In this document: positions 48,601 to 60,639 of the stretch, in pieces | Layout of the letters: each line of letters begins with the position of its first letter | Position numbering within the stretch: the stretch's first letter is position 1 | Source of the DNA: Gnetum montanum | Taxonomy: Eukaryota > Streptophyta > Gnetopsida > Gnetales > Gnetaceae | NCBI GenBank assembly: GCA_015680685.1 | Contig: MNCI01036755.1 | Coordinates: 62,001-126,000, forward strand | Direction of reading: 5' to 3' | Length of the DNA stretch: 64,000 nt | The notes under the pieces: generated by a model | Databases searched by the model: none | The model's input: the letters and a program-made list of their open reading frames with translations, nothing else | Told to the model about the DNA's origin: nothing | Translations under genes and position numbers: made by a program

Positions 48601-49719
48601 TGACTATAACTTTGGATGATAACAAAGTAACCTTTAATGACCTCTTTGGTGTTCCTAATGAGGGCACTATGATTATCACCAAAGTAAGGAAGGAGGTGGA
48701 CCATTGGGAGGAAGGGGAAGAGTGGTTAAACACTCATTGTGATAATAAGGGATCACTCTCGAAGCTAGTTCTAGGTTTTAGAGTCTAGAGAGATGTATCG
48801 CCTGTTTTGATCTTGTGCATTTTCTAAGTTACTATTGCAGGGAAAGGTAATGAAAATTGAACAAGTGTGAACCATGGAGAAGGTCCTTACCATGGGCACC
48901 CAATTCAACTGGGTTGCTCATTTGGTTTCTAGGCTACAAGGGGAAAACCTATAGCTTCAAGACAATCTCATGATGAAGTGTCATGTGCATTTCACATTTT
49001 CTGTAGCTTACTTATGGATATTTGCAAATTTCCTTGTAGTGAGAGAGGATGGAGGATGGGTGAGTCAACACCCATGCCAACTCACTAGGCCATTGGTAAG
49101 GCATATTTTTCTGACTATGCAGGCCTAGGATCCACCAGAGGATGTGGGTGAATTGTTGTTTATTACCACCAAGGGATTTGGTGGTAATCATTATTCATCC
49201 CTTAAAAACATGGGGAGAGAGCCTCATGTTGAGCAAGGAAACATGAAGAAGGCCAAGAAGTTACATGCTAAAGCTAATGGTTTAGCTAGAGAAAAATTAA
49301 AGAGGCCTTTGGTTGATGAGATAGTGCCAGTCATAGAGGAGCCCTTCAAGAGAAGATTGATCATTAAGCTTAACTAGGTGTATGATGGAGTCAAAGGTAT
49401 ATTCTATTTATTTTATTATTTTTTGTTAATTTTTTAATGTTTTTACTTTAATCAATGTAGTTGGGTAATGGTTTTGTCTTATGCAACATGTGTTAAGTTG
49501 TTCTATGTTTTGCAGTTGTTCCTGCAAGCAATCAACAAGATCAAGTGGCCATAGTAGTGGTAGTAGCAGTTGAGGTAGAATGAATGAATTAAGAAGAAGA
49601 AGCATTATAGAATCATGAGGATGAGGGTCTATCCCATCATCCATTGGATAACTTTGATGCCTTGTTCAGGGACTCACACTTAGGTGAACCTCCTACCATC
49701 ATACTAGAGGGCCTTTTAG
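45640..49719 (+). pseudogene. Antisense accessory gene of family A, copy 4 (exons 1-6)
   Basis: Plus-strand copy, best for the 5' half. Exons: 46,034-46,155 (MSRRKAPTKNLSLEEV, donor GTACAT), 47,492-47,829, 47,923-48,185 (ALGVFTKSPIVRLEVM), 48,344-48,774 (acceptor TATGTTGTAG; TEMMNIINSFSKGFKRFVTH, VTFNDLFGVPNEGTMI), 48,841-49,396 (acceptor TTACTATTGCAG; KKLHAKANGLAREKLKRP) and 49,516-49,719 (acceptor TGTTTTGCAG). Exon lengths 122, 338, 263, 431, 556 and 204 compare with 125, 449, 274, 433, 583 and 203 in copy 1. Introns of 1,336, 93, 158, 66 and 119 nt compare with 1,287, 91, 176, 35 and 110. The shared upstream flank begins near 45,670. Exons 7-9 are missing, cut at about 49.75-49.95 kb by B4. 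In-frame stops remain. Confidence 0.75.
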
Positions 49720-49979
49720 GTACTTATGATTTTTGGTTTCATATGTTATTTCATGTTTGGCCTTAGTTCCATGGACATTGTGGAATGGGAGCTAATATCT
49801 ATGATTAGCCAAGGGGTACCTTCCTATTTTATGGCTTCTATGTATTGGCATCTTTAGATGCTTTTGTTCTTGGAACACTTCTTGCATGCTATAATAAATG
49901 TGCTTTTTACAACCCATATTTTTTCATGTAATGGCATATTGTGTTACTAAATGTAATGCATGAATCCCTTTTCTTTTTA

Positions 49980-50360
49980 ATCTTACTAAATTCATTTTCT
50001 ATCAAAATTCTCAAGGAGAGATATCTTATCCCTAAGCATTAATTGTACTTACCAAGAATTTTCATAACGAGTGGAAAGCTTCCTTTGCAATTCTCCATAT
50101 GGATCACTAGAAAGTTTACTAAATATGATCACTTGCACATGGTAGTTATCATATCCTTCATCAAACTCAATGGAACTATAATGGATTGGTCAACAAGCTC
50201 TAACTTGATGTTACATTTCTTAAGTGGACATAGGTTTTAAGTTTTATATATTTCATGAGAAATTAATTTTACACTACAAATTGAGTCTAATAGAGCCTTT
50301 CATGGATCATTTCATGTAAGGTATAAATAAATTAGAGGACTTCTAGGATCACTTATTTTT
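49980..50360 (-). pseudogene. Protease remnant of B4
   Basis: Minus strand. With frameshifts it reads KALLDSI near 50.3 kb, then LVDQSIIVPLSLMKDMITTM and YLVNFLVIHMENCKGSFPLV, matching B1 and B2. The active-site Asp is recognisable but its flank is degraded. The element ends at about 49.95 kb next to the family A fragment, so RT and integrase are missing. Confidence 0.7.
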
Positions 50361-50599
50361 TTTAGAAAGGTGTTCTACCTTTTTCTAGTCTCTAACTTCA
50401 TGGGTTAACATGATAGTATGAACATTTTGTGATTTTTAATTTGAAGGTAACTTAGTAGATACTCTTAGGATAGTTTGAGAAGGATTTATAGCCAAAGATG
50501 TCTATAATGGGTTAGATAGAATTTTGGATTTGAAGAAAGCCATTTTTTGAGGATTATGCTTAGAATCACTTGAGTTGTATTTTTTTATAAAGTTACAAC

Positions 50600-52927
50600 T
50601 TACGTGGCATTGTGTTGCTAAGGCTACAATGTTATCTCACCTTGCATAGGTAGTATAGGTGGCAAAGAAGTGGAGGTATGATGCATTAAGTTGTTGTTAG
50701 GGATAATCAAGAGTATAAGTAGAATGAGATTTAGTTCATGGAGTGGTAGGCCTATGATATTGAGGGGAATAGTATTAATGAGAAAAAGTATGAATAGTAG
50801 AGTCTCTTGGAGATACAAGCTACTAAACATAATATCTATATGGGTGATGTTAGTAGTAAGGATACTACTGTCTTAGTGGTGGAATTCCATGTGACTATGC
50901 ATTTTGACATTTATGATAATATTTTTGAGGTTGTGGTAGCATTCCACTTGGATAGTATTGTTACTAGTGGAATTGTTATCAATAATTGGGTTGTGGATAT
51001 AAAAATATCCTTGGTGATTACCTTATAGCAAGCTTTTGATTCAAGGCATAGATCCTAGATTCTTGCAAGTGTGACAGTATTAGGAAACATCCCTTTGGAT
51101 GTTTATATTGGAAATTATCATATCCTTCATCTCATGTATTAGAATCTACAATCTTATTAATTTTCATAGCCTTAGCTTTTTTGGATTATAGTCTTTTACT
51201 ACATCCTTTCTTCTACTTTTATCTTTGTTCCTATTCCCTTGCTCTATTTTCTCCTCCATGATTTTAAGAGTACTTTGAAACCTCTCATCCAAGAAGTCCC
51301 ACATTTTATCCATCTTAGCCAATATCTCTATGATAAATTTTTGAATCAAAATTTTTTTTCTTTGTACCACCTCCTCTATATGGTGCTTCTTCCTCAAGAT
51401 CACAGAGATGTACCTCCCTTTTGTGAATGGAAAAATATTTGTTATAATCCTATGCACTTTTTTCTCTTTTCAGTTTACTTTCTTCTTTTTCCAATTGATT
51501 AATGAGCCTTTGTATCTAATGGAATTTCATTTTTGACACTTCCTTTGGTATAAACCCCAAGGATCTTTCTAGTTTTATTTCTAAGTCTATCTATTTTATG
51601 GTGAAGTTTCTCTCTTTGAGAGAAATCATGGGCCTAGGCATTAGTGTAAAAGAGAATACTATCTTCCTTAAGTTACATCAAGGGACTCATGACTATATTA
51701 TTATCACTTGTGAATTTATTTTCTTAAGTTGGTTACCATCAAGTATGTTTGATAGTTGTTGTTAAATAGCACCAACAATGTATTTCATCAAGCTATAGAT
51801 TTCAACTCCAAATATTGGTACCCAACTTTCAGCTTTTGTAGTGAGTGTCCTAGGAAATAGTTTGATTTATCCTAGTCATTTTCAATGTTTTGCAAGGCAA
51901 AAGAATCATAGAAGCCTTACAAGTGATGTTGCAGATTAGCAATGTAATCTCCTTTAAACTTAGGGATGTTGTTCATATTAAGTTGTTTGATTTGGCTATC
52001 CCTTTAATACATATTGGAAATATGAATTTCCTTTGAGATGTTTATCATGCTTATGGTAGCAAGCTACAGTTCATCATAGTCATCATATTCATAATGGTGC
52101 TTATCATGGCCATTTCTCTTATGATGTGGCTTGATATGCCTTCTCTCTTGATGATGTTCCTCCTCTTCTTACCATTGCCTATGTTCACTTCTCCCATCTC
52201 TACAATGGAATCTTGTATCATCTCTACCTTGGTCTCGATCTTTTCTTCTTTAGTCTCAGTCATGTTCCTCTTTGTAAGACATTTATAATAAGAAGGATGG
52301 TGAGCATGGAAAGCTAGAAGAGTTATGCTGACTTTCTCTCCTTTTTTTATTAATTGGTTATTCTCTTGGTGAAAGGCTAGAGGACCTTGACCTTAAGGTT
52401 TCCTTGATTTTGAGGCTAGTTCTTCCCTTACCTTGGTTTCTTGCCAAGGTTAAACATAATCATTGATTATTTGCATTATCCTCACCAAAGGGAGGAGGAC
52501 CTTGATGCTATGATAATCTTGATGGAAGTTCAGTATTCTTCTTTTCTAACTACGAGGCTAGAGTAATTAGAAACTTCTTACCCTTATAGGCTTCTTACTA
52601 GGCCTTCATGAGTTTATATTTTCTAAGATAGGATTTCATTGGTTGATAGTATTTAGAGAGATGTTTCATCACTTGGTATTTTGGGATTGCTAGTTTAAGC
52701 CTAAGCTTCATTAGTATTATCATGAATAATGAATGAATAGCATGATTAGGTGATAACACCATGTTATCCTCCAAGTTTCTATAGCTTAGTTGCTCATCCT
52801 GGTAAAGGATGAAAGTGAAATATAGATGAGATAATTGAGATATTTCATTAGCATTTCTCCTAGTCTTGTCATGTTGTTTATTAAGATCATGAATAGGTGG
52901 AGAATCAACATTGTGAGAAGAAGGCAT
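50600..52927 (-). pseudogene. gag: gag of B4
   Basis: Minus strand, from MPSSHNVDSPPIHDLN at 52,927. DEQLSYRNLEDNMVLSPNHA matches the B2 N-terminus. A Lys/Glu/His-rich segment (52.27-52.05 kb) is followed by the core LNMNNIPKFKGDYIANLQHH near 51.98 kb, then KMWDFLDERFQSTLKIMEEK (about 51.31 kb). A Gln/Tyr-rich low-complexity tail near 50.9-50.6 kb is heavily decayed. Frames change repeatedly. Confidence 0.75.
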
Positions 52928-53061
52928 TTTTAATATGTTCTTTTTGTAGTATGCCTTGAATAAAATATGATTATTTTTCTAATGATAATAGGTTATACTC
53001 CTATAATAACCTTTGTATGATTTCACTATATAAAATACTTAGCACACATATCTAAAGGATA

Positions 53062-53080
53062 GTCCGCAATAATGGTACTC
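53062..53080 (-). promoter_or_regulatory. Eroded primer-binding site of B4
   Basis: Next to the LTR end at 53,082 the minus strand reads GAGTACCATTATTGCGGAC. Compared with the tRNA-Asp site of B2 the differences are mostly C/T and G/A transitions, as expected from decay of methylated cytosines. Confidence 0.5.
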
Positions 53081-53081
53081 T

Positions 53082-53940
53082 TGATAAAAAGTGGGTATTC
53101 CCTATGTCCAGCCATTCAAATTAGAAGTGTGTACATGTGATCTGGTTGAATTCTATGAACCTCTTCTACCTAAGTAACTTTTATCTTAGATATTCAAACA
53201 TGAGGTTATTGGTTGTTGTCCTCCTAATCACTACTTGTGCTAATTTTATCCATATGACTGACTATGATTGAGGTGTAAGATATTTGTATTTATAATTTTC
53301 TAATTTTATATCTTTAAAAAGATAAGGAGAAGAAGTAATTAAAATATTAAACTCAAACTAATTAATGAATAAACTATTCCATTTCTACTTTCTGTACACA
53401 TCTTGAACTTATGTTGCTAGGTTATCAAGTGTTTATTGCTGAGCATACCAAGTATTCACCACTGGGATTACCCAATGTTAGTATATTATAAACGAAGTGT
53501 TTGTAGTCATGTTACAATGGAATAAAATGTTATATTCTTAAGTATGAAAAAGTAAACTACATGTAAATTAAAATGCTTGTAAGTAAATTGAATGCTAGTC
53601 TAAGGGTTGCAATGGAGAGAAGAAATTTCAATTTTATTTCTATCATGCAATAGTATCTAGGTAAATCTTCACTTAAACAAAACTTTGTACAATTAATTTA
53701 ATCCATGTTGCAGTGACTTAGAGTGATATTTTACTAAGTCCTATAGAAGAAAAATGCAAGGGCTTCATAAGAAGAATGACCAAATGTGCCATAAATGTTG
53801 CTGGTATACACATTTATATAGGCTTATGGAGGATTAACATCAATGCATCTAAGAATGCATTGATGGGGATGCATCAATGAGGCTACATCGAGAGGCATGT
53901 GTCAACACAACCAACTTATTTAGACTTCATTAGTTAAGTT
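53082..53940 (-). mobile_element. 5' LTR of B4
   Basis: Minus-strand family B LTR of the same subfamily as copy c at 38.5-39.2 kb: GTCCAGCCATTCAAATTAGA, CTTTCTGTACACATCTTGAA, GAAAAAGTAAACTACATGTA and a TATA-like ACATTTATATAGGC (plus-strand reading) near 53,810. It stands on the 5' side of the B4 gag, as required for its 5' LTR. It abuts copia C2 at about 53.95 kb. Confidence 0.75.
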
Positions 53941-53949
53941 TACATATTT

Positions 53950-54395
53950 TCTTCTCTTTTCCTTTTGATAACAAAACATTTGGATTATTAGATGTATACC
54001 TCTTCTTTTATGTATCCATTTAGAAACGCTAAGTTAACATACATTTGTTGAATCTTTGGATATTTATGTAATGCTATGAAGAGAATGATCTTGATGATTT
54101 TAAATCTAGCCATCGATTTAAAGATTTCTTCATAATCAATGTATTTCTTTTGTTTGAATTCTTTTGCCGTAAGTCTTGCTTTGGTTTCTATAGCTTCTCC
54201 TTTCTCATTATACTTTGATTTATATAGTGACTTACAATTAATAATCTTCTTATCTTTTTGTTTATCCACTAATTCACATGTATTATTTCTTAGGATGGTA
54301 TTGTACCCTTTATCCATGGTTTCTTTCCAAACTTTTAATTTCATGGCTTCATTAACATTGGTTGGCTCACATGAGACTACTAAATATGGCATATT
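53950..54395 (-). pseudogene. Truncated copia reverse transcriptase of C2
   Basis: Minus strand; open from 54,392. It reads EPTNVNEAMKLKVWKETMDK, NNTCELVDKQKDKKIINCKS, KARLTAKEFKQKKYIDYEEI and QMYVNLAFLNGYIKEEVYI, the standard copia RT start. The first catalytic Asp position (usually MDVKSAFLNG) reads YVNLAFLNG, so the Asp is lost. The domain stops before the YVDD box, where the B4 LTR begins. The plus-strand frame here is its shadow. Confidence 0.9.
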
Positions 54396-54399
54396 TATA

Positions 54400-55580
54400 A
54401 TATTTTAAGTTATTGTAGTTCTTCTTTCAAAATTTGTATCTAGCATTTGAGTGCAAGGATGACCTCTTTGAATCCACAATTTTAAAATTTGATGTGTCTG
54501 ATTTCTTCTGCTATTTGGAAACCCACTTGTATCAAACTTTGTCTCATCAAATATAACATCTTTTGAAACATGTCATTTTTGATTTATTATGTCATAGCAC
54601 TTGTATTCACTGATATGAAAATCATAACCAAGAAAGATGTATTTCCTTTCTCTAAAAAGTTTGACAATGAATTGTTCTAGGGTCTTCACATAGTAATGAC
54701 ACCCAAATATTCTCATATGAATTAGGTTAGAAATTTCTTTGTATAGTACTTCATATAGAGATATTTCTTTATTACTTGTGGTAATGATTTGATTAGAAAT
54801 GTATCAAGAAGCTAAGACAACTATACTCCAATATTGATTAGGTAGTGAGACATGCTTTAGTAAGCATCTTGTCATGTTTTGTATTATTCAATTTTTTCTT
54901 TTAGCTAATCTATTTGACTATGGGTTATATCCATATCTGGTCTAATGAAAGATACCATTTTCTTTACAAAACTTATCAAATTCTTTATTTATATATTCAC
55001 CTCCTTTATTTGATATGATGACCTTAATCTTGATATTCATGAAGTTTTCAATTAGCATATGGAAAGTTCCTAATAATTGATGATTTCATTCTTTTGCTTT
55101 ATATTTTAAGTCCAAGTATATTTTGATTAGTCATCTACTATGACCATGAGATAATTTTCCCCTCCTACTAAAATAGTGGATTTTGGCCTAAGAAGATCCA
55201 GTATAGAAGATCAAATGATTTTTCTTTCTTTATCATGTGAGAGTTGTGAGAAGAATTAGTTTACGTTCCTTGTATGCAAGTCTCAAATTTATCTTGAGAA
55301 ATATTTGAAACTTTTATTTCTATACCTTTTTTCTATCCAACCATTCTTTCAATTTTTTGATAGGAGATGTGACCAAGCCTTTCATGCCATAGTCTAGACT
55401 TTCTGAAATATTCATTAACCTTTTCCTTGACTTCACCTTTTTTTTTCTTTTGATTAGTCTTTGTTGTGAGGACATGCTTTTATTAAGTAATATGATTGCT
55501 TTCAATGCCTTCTTTTTCATCAAGTAGTCATATTCAAGGTAATAACTTCTGTTATGCAAGGCTTTGACCTTCATAATTTT
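54400..55580 (-). pseudogene. Copia integrase of C2
   Basis: Minus strand. The GAG-pre-integrase region lies at about 55.57-55.32 kb (a degraded H-x-RLGH motif, then SPIKKLKEWLDRKKV). The integrase core follows: DLLRPKSTILVGGENYLMVI, VDD-SKYTW (first Asp), IKVIISNKGGEYINKEF (DNGGEY with the second Asp replaced by Asn) and TRYGYNPQSNRLAKRKN. Stops and frame changes are frequent. Confidence 0.8.
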
Positions 55581-55849
55581 TTCACCATTGAGTTTATTAA
55601 TAATGTAGAAATTGCTCTTGAAATCAACATTATTTCCATCATTAGAGTATTATTCAACAAAGATGAGATGGTTGGAAAGATAAGAAACATAATACACATT
55701 AGAAATGGTGACCTTTCTTCCATTGTTTAATTTAACTACATAATCTTCTATTTCTTCTATGACTAACTATATTTCATTTCCAATTTTGATATTATCAAGA
55801 CTTGTTTATTTTATAGTTTAGAAAATAATTTTTTTTGGGTTTCATGTAA

Positions 55850-56820
55850 TTGGAACACTGGCTATCTACAATCCAAGAATCTCACTTTATTTTTCTCATT
55901 GAATTGAAGGCTACACAATTACTTGGCTCTTCTTCCTGAGTATCCTTTTGAGATGACAAGGAAATATCATATTTTATTTATGAAGGTTTGTCCATGTATT
56001 ATTCAAAATCAATTTTGGTCCAACCTTGGTCAATGGCATGACCTTTTTCTCTAACTAAACCTCTTCCTCTTTCTCTTGTGTTTTGATTACCATTTTCTTT
56101 TAAGTTTATTTCTTAATCTCTATTCTAATAATTGAATCTTCCTCTCCCTATAAATTTATCTTGTCTACCTCTTTCTCTTTGATTATTTATGTAGGCTTGA
56201 TCATCTTCACTAGACTGTTTGTTATTTTTCATAATTTATAGAGGTCTAATTTGAGCAACTAATTCATCAATACTAAGCATGTTGAAGTGTTTTGAAAGAG
56301 TAATGTTTTTCATTATGTTTTCAAATCTTGGATCTATGTAGAGAGCTTGAACAACATTATAAACATTTTTATTATTGGTATAACTATAGCCATATTCATA
56401 TAATTTTTTAAGCTATCATAAATTCTAATAAATAAGTCTTTAATACTTTCATTTCTTTCAATTTCTAGGGTAGTGAATTTTTTTTGTAGATTACTTGCTG
56501 CAATTGTTACTTTTCTAAGCTTTCCTTGTATTCTAATTGAAGATTATCCCACACTTATTTGGAAATAGTATGAAGACTATATCTAGTAGAAATAACTTAT
56601 GATGCACTAGACAATAGCATCATGAAAGCCATATTATTATTCTTCTTCTTTGTTTCATATTCTTGAATTTTTAATGTGGTAAAATCATCAAAATTATGAA
56701 TCAATTCAATACATATTTCAACTATTTTCCAATAATCAATTATGTTCAAGAAGGATTTTCATCATCCTTATCGATAAGATTAAATATTAAGAGTCATTGA
56801 AGATGATGGAGCATCTAACT
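55850..56820 (-). pseudogene. gag: Copia gag of C2
   Basis: Minus strand. Recognisable pieces are DYWKIVEICIELIHNFDDF near 56.73 kb, MAFMMLLSSAS near 56.62 kb, VWDNLQLEYKESLEK near 56.53 kb and an Arg/Lys-rich C-terminal stretch around 56.15-56.05 kb. It stands between the primer-binding site and the integrase in the right order. Coding quality is poor. Confidence 0.6.
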
Positions 56821-56856
56821 ATGTCTTTTGTGCTTATTTTTGTAGATGAACCTAAT

Positions 56857-56868
56857 ACTTTGATACTA
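56857..56868 (-). promoter_or_regulatory. Primer-binding site of C2
   Basis: The minus strand reads TAGTATCAAAGT, three transitions away from the initiator tRNA-Met site TGGTATCAGAGC, upstream of the C2 gag. It marks the end of the 5' LTR at about 56,875. Confidence 0.6.
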
Positions 56869-56874
56869 AGTGAA

Positions 56875-57950
56875 GTAATTTCAAGTAGTGAAAGAATTGC
56901 ATGGTTATCTTAACTTCACAATGAATAAGCTTATGAAATTTATATTTTTAAAAATCTTAAAAATTTATCTATAATTTGACAAGGAGTACTACAAAAGATA
57001 TTTAGAATCTAAGGTTATATTATGTTCTTTCTAACCTATCAAAAATTGTGGTAATTATGGTAGTGTAACTTTGAAAGATAATAACTTAAAAGTTGTTGAG
57101 TTTATGAAGCTAAAATTTTAAATAAACATTTCCAAAAATATTATATCTCAAATAAATCTAGAGTAACATAAAATTATTTTGAGATGAGGAAGCAATTATC
57201 CAATCATTGGCCATAATTTATTTTGGTAAAATTTAGAACTCAAAAAATATACCAAATATTAGAGTGAATATCTCCAAAATCAAAATAAATGTTGAGATAA
57301 AATTTTAACTAAACATAGCCACCTAATATGTATTTTAAAGATATCTATAATTAATAAAAAATATTGTTAAATTACTAAGATATGAGCAAAACAGTGAATG
57401 CTTCAAAATTTTGACTATTCAACTTCCAAGATTAAGTAAATAATGATGAATGATGTTGATGAATTACTGAAAGACTGATGAGTTGAGGATGAAATAGAAA
57501 AATTCTTACTAAAATTACATTGATGATTCCTTTATAAAAATTTTGAAGAGATGACTTGGATATATATATATAAGTGAAGCAAAGTTTGCTAAAAATAACA
57601 CAATATAGCTTCAATGATAAATTAACACTAAAAATTATATATATATATATATAGATTTGGCCAAAAATAACATTGAAACTATCAATAAATCCAAAAATTT
57701 CCTATATTTTTATAAAATTAAACTCCTATTATATAATAAAAATGACAAATTATTGTCTTCTACTTTAAAGAACCAATACCATTTGTGAGAAATTGAAATT
57801 CATCCACCAACTAGTTCAAATAAGGATAATTATAAGATGCTTCATAGCTAGCTCCATTATGTTACATTCATATAACATGTTCTATGCAACATATTGAGAG
57901 ATATAGAATGAATGGCCTTGATATCATGATGATTGTTGAAATTTCATAAC
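56875..57950 (-). mobile_element. Probable 5' LTR of C2
   Basis: AT-rich, non-coding stretch upstream of the primer-binding site. It has a TATA-like CTTATATATATATATCC on the minus strand near 57,575-57,555 and an AT-dinucleotide run at 57,636-57,652. No second copy exists here, so the outer boundary is a guess. Confidence 0.4.
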
Positions 57951-58199
57951 TTACAATTATAACTACTTTCAATCTTAAACTATGGATAGTTTTTGGTCTC
58001 ATTATTAGTAATAAATTTTTATTCATAAATTTAATCATAGCTTGACATTACAATGAATTGATCATAATGATTATTAATTCTAATCATAGAACTTGTTAAC
58101 TAATAAACAAACCACTATATACATATTTAAATTCTTGGATTTCCTACCTTTGATCAAGTGATTGGTGGTTCCCCGAAGTAGTGCTTAAGATGATGACAT

Positions 58200-59560
58200 T
58201 AAATAGAAATTTAACCATAGTTTCATCCATGGTAACTACTTAGAGATATCATCTAGAAATTGTTATTAAATAATAAATGGACCCATTTTTTTTGCTAAAA
58301 AATTATTACATTCTTCATCCAACAATGATTCATCTTCTGAACTGATCTACGATGAAGTTTCTCCTGATTCACTTTTATAAGATTTATGAACATAATTTAC
58401 ACTAGATGAAAAATTATCAAGTTGGATATCTAGAAAATTTGAAGTAATTGTACTATTATTATCTTCAGAATCTACTAATCTTGTGTTTTGTTATTTGTAT
58501 TTTTTATGCCTCTTTAATCTTGACTTTAGCTAAGGCTTTTTCTAGTTGTATTATTTTAATTGGTAAATCCTTCAATACTTTTCCTTTTTCTTAGTCATTA
58601 ACTTCTAGTTCTTTTATTTCTTTACTTTTAAATGGAAATTCTTTCAATTGAGATAAGTTTTGAATAGTGACTAAGGCTTTTTGTTCACTTTTAAAGTTTG
58701 TAGATAATCTTCATTAGTTAAGTTTAACTATATTTCTAATTGAAAAACCTTACTAAAAAAAGTTATTAAGAGTATTTAGATTCAAATTTCTTCTTAAAAA
58801 ATTGAAATATTTTTATCAATAACATTCAAATATGTATCCTTGAGCACTTCATTCAATCAAATATATTATCTTTGAAATAGACAACAAATTCTCTAGAATG
58901 CTATATTGAACTCCCTAATTGATTCTTCAGAGCCTTGTCTCACCAAAATTAGTCCATAATAAAGTTCTTGTTGATCTATTTGATTATCAAATTGGGATAA
59001 ATATAGATTTTTCATATCATCCCAACTAGTAACACTATTGTTTGGCAAATTAGAATACCATATTTGAGTTATATCCTTTAAATTTCCAATAAACAACCTA
59101 CAAGCTTGATCTTGATGCTAAATGTTTGCATGTGCTAATGCTAACTCAAACATATGCACATGTTATTTAGCTAAATAATATTTTCTAGGAATATAAGGCT
59201 TAGTTAAATACTTGTAAACGATATTTCAAATATCATGATAATTAGGAAAACCCAATTGTGAGGCTTCTTACCATGGATTTGGTGGTGGTTTTTGCAATTT
59301 TGAAACCTTTATTTAAATGTTTACTATTTAGAATTTCCATTTTTTTAAAAAGATTGAGAGATGAGGAAAAAGAGGTGATCTTCTAATTCTTCTAGTTTTT
59401 ACCCTACTACTTTTTCCTTATTCAAAATTTTTTTGTTCACTTCTTCAATTGAAGACATAATATTAAATATAAAATACCCTATAGGGCTTTTTAATTCTTC
59501 TATTTTTTTAGAATGCTCACTCATGAGCTAATTATACACTAAGTTAGTTCATATTCTACC
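58200..59560 (-). pseudogene. gag: gag of a third gypsy family (D)
   Basis: Minus strand. From about 59.3 kb it reads ASQLGFPNYHDI, KYLTKPYIPRKYYLAK and HVHMFELALAHANI, then an open core 59,096-58,893: CRLFIGNLKDITQIWYSNLP, NNSVTSWDDMKNLYLSQFDN, QGSEESIREFNIAF, a clear Retrotrans_gag domain. A C-terminal part near 58.4-58.3 kb is Ser/Asp/Glu-rich (SSEDESLLDEECNN). It resembles neither family A nor B. Pol is missing. Confidence 0.75.
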
Positions 59561-60065
59561 CTCCTTATAGTGCTAAAATGAACTATTAGTAACAAATTAG
59601 GCCACTATTACCAACATTGAGATTTCAGCCTCATAACTATGATCACGAAGACATGTTCTTTCAAAACTTAAGTTTAGGTGTTTGCTAGTTTTTGGCAACA
59701 CTAGGGCCTAGACACCTTCAAATATACTTAGTGGTTTAAGGAACTATGTTTTTGACTAAAACTTGCTTTAATATCCTTGATAATCTTGTACAATAAATAC
59801 GTTGAAAATAATATTCTTAAAAGATTTGGCTTATTGATCTTGTTATGTTAGGAAATTATTTATGCCTAATAAAATCACTTACATTATATATCCTTAATTG
59901 CTAAATGCATGTTCAGTCCCATTTTTCATTTGATATATAAGTGAAATTTTCATACTTCTATTGTCATTTTTCCTTAAAGAAATATTTACAAGAAATGTAA
60001 CATCTCGCTCCTGGATGTCATGGAAAATGTCAAATATATGTTATATTAGGAATTATGCATAAGAA

Positions 60066-60077
60066 GGCAATATACCA
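60066..60077 (-). promoter_or_regulatory. Probable primer-binding site of element D
   Basis: The minus strand reads TGGTATATTGCC, related to the tRNA-Met site TGGTATCAGAGCC, two bases after a possible LTR end (TTTGACA, ending at 60,080). Confidence 0.45.
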
Positions 60078-60079
60078 AA

Positions 60080-60633
60080 TGTCAAATATATGTAACATTC
60101 AACATTATGCAGAAAAGAAATAACAGGAAAAAGGTAGAAGAAGAAGAAAAAGAAGAATGCTTTATTGATATAGAATAGAAATTGGATCATGCTCTAAGAG
60201 TGTTTCTTGGGGTTTTCTTCCTTTAGCATTTATCCCTTAGAGGCAATCCAACATTGCCACCACGATCAAGCCTACAATTAGCTAGAAGGGATGGCCAGTC
60301 CTCTTCTTGTTCTGCTTCACCTAGCTCCTATGACATGGCTTTACCTACTCCACCACTCCATGCCTGGCACGTCCTCTAAGCATATATATAAATGCCTTAG
60401 GTCAAACCCCAAAAGGTTACCTCAAGAGACACNTGTCCTCTAAGCATATATATAAATGCCTTAGGTCAAGCCCCAAAAGGTTACCTCAAGAGACACATTC
60501 ATTATTGCAATGCACCCTTTTGGGTTTTAATTACAACTACTCTTTTGGGTTTTATTAAGATAATGATAACATTTGTTATCAAGAGGCATCATCTTCATTA
60601 TGTAGCAGACCATTTGGGAATGGAGACATTACA
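60080..60633 (-). mobile_element. Probable LTR of element D
   Basis: On the minus strand it would run from TGTAATGTCTCC (60,633), preceded by the purine-rich AAGCTTAAGAGGAGTA, to TGACA (60,080). It has TATA-like CATTTATATATATGC (about 60,459-60,445, doubled by the duplication) and CAATAAAGC (about 60,165). A direct repeat AAATGTCAAATATATGT at 60,029 and 60,078 lies at its end. It stands 5' of the D gag. Confidence 0.5.
60371..60496. repeat. 62-bp direct duplication around a single N
   Basis: 60,371-60,432 and 60,435-60,496 are the same sequence (GTCCTCTAAGCATATATATA ... CAAGAGACAC) with one mismatch (AAACCCC against AAGCCCC), separated by N and T at 60,433-60,434. Confidence 0.95.
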
Positions 60634-60639
60634 ATATAC

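Noticed and set aside
49096-49122. A 27-nt GT...AG stretch as an intron of the accessory gene
   Set aside because: Too short for a plant intron, and both copies encode a matching peptide through it (RHIFLTM against KHIYPTM), so it is coding.
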